Origin: an uncultured Lachnobacterium sp.
GTDB lineage: Bacteria > Bacillota > Clostridia > Lachnospirales > Lachnospiraceae
DNA length: 7,075 bases
Assembly (NCBI GenBank): GCA_900549895.1
Contig: URQG01000098.1
Span: forward strand, 1-7,075
Reading direction: 5' to 3'
The notes beneath the pieces are model-generated. The model saw only the letters and a program-made list of their open reading frames with translations, had not been told where the DNA came from and searched no databases. This document shows, piece after piece, positions 7,065 to 7,075 of the stretch. The stretch's first letter is position 1. Each line of letters starts with the position of its first letter. A program made the translations under genes and the position numbers.

Positions 7065-7071
7065 TCCTCCT
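7065..7071 (-). promoter_or_regulatory. Strong ribosome binding site of the pyruvate:ferredoxin oxidoreductase gene
   Basis: On the minus strand AGGAGGA lies 7 bases before the ATG at 7057, a near-perfect Shine-Dalgarno sequence. It favours this ATG over the in-frame ATGs at codons 5 and 8, and is consistent with a highly expressed central-metabolism gene. Confidence 0.9.
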
Positions 7072-7075
7072 ATTT

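Overview
The window looks like the end of a contig from an anaerobic, low-to-moderate GC Firmicute, most likely a gut Lachnospiraceae-type clostridium. Three things suggest this: a single-chain pyruvate:ferredoxin oxidoreductase of clostridial type, a family II pyrophosphatase with the CBS-DRTGG-CBS insert typical of Clostridia, and strong GGAGG ribosome binding sites. The genus cannot be fixed from sequence inspection alone.

Layout. Bases 1-49 are not biological. They are the tail of an Illumina P7 primer, an 8-base index and the Nextera read-2 adapter with the Tn5 mosaic end. Genomic sequence begins at about base 50, inside a plus-strand AraC-family regulator that has lost its N-terminal part and runs to 722. 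A bidirectional terminator hairpin (745-789) separates it from three genes that all lie on the minus strand. In transcription order (right to left) these are: pyruvate:ferredoxin oxidoreductase (7057-3527) with its own terminator (3494-3464); a membrane-anchored coiled-coil protein of unknown function (3389-2592), with a good sigma-70-type promoter (3450-3422) and a terminator-like 12-bp perfect hairpin (2579-2551); and a nucleotide-regulated manganese-dependent inorganic pyrophosphatase (2477-804). Every gap between genes is under 150 bases, and most of that sequence is accounted for by terminators, a promoter and ribosome binding sites.

How the genes work together. The oxidoreductase makes acetyl-CoA and reduced ferredoxin from pyruvate, which is central to fermentative energy metabolism. 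The pyrophosphatase clears the pyrophosphate released by biosynthesis and is probably tuned by adenine nucleotides. Each gene appears to be its own transcription unit, so their adjacency does not show a shared pathway. The coiled-coil protein is the only gene here without a recognisable role. I see no mobile element, CRISPR array, RNA gene or defence system. The window is mostly housekeeping, and its most notable oddity is the adapter sequence left at the contig end.
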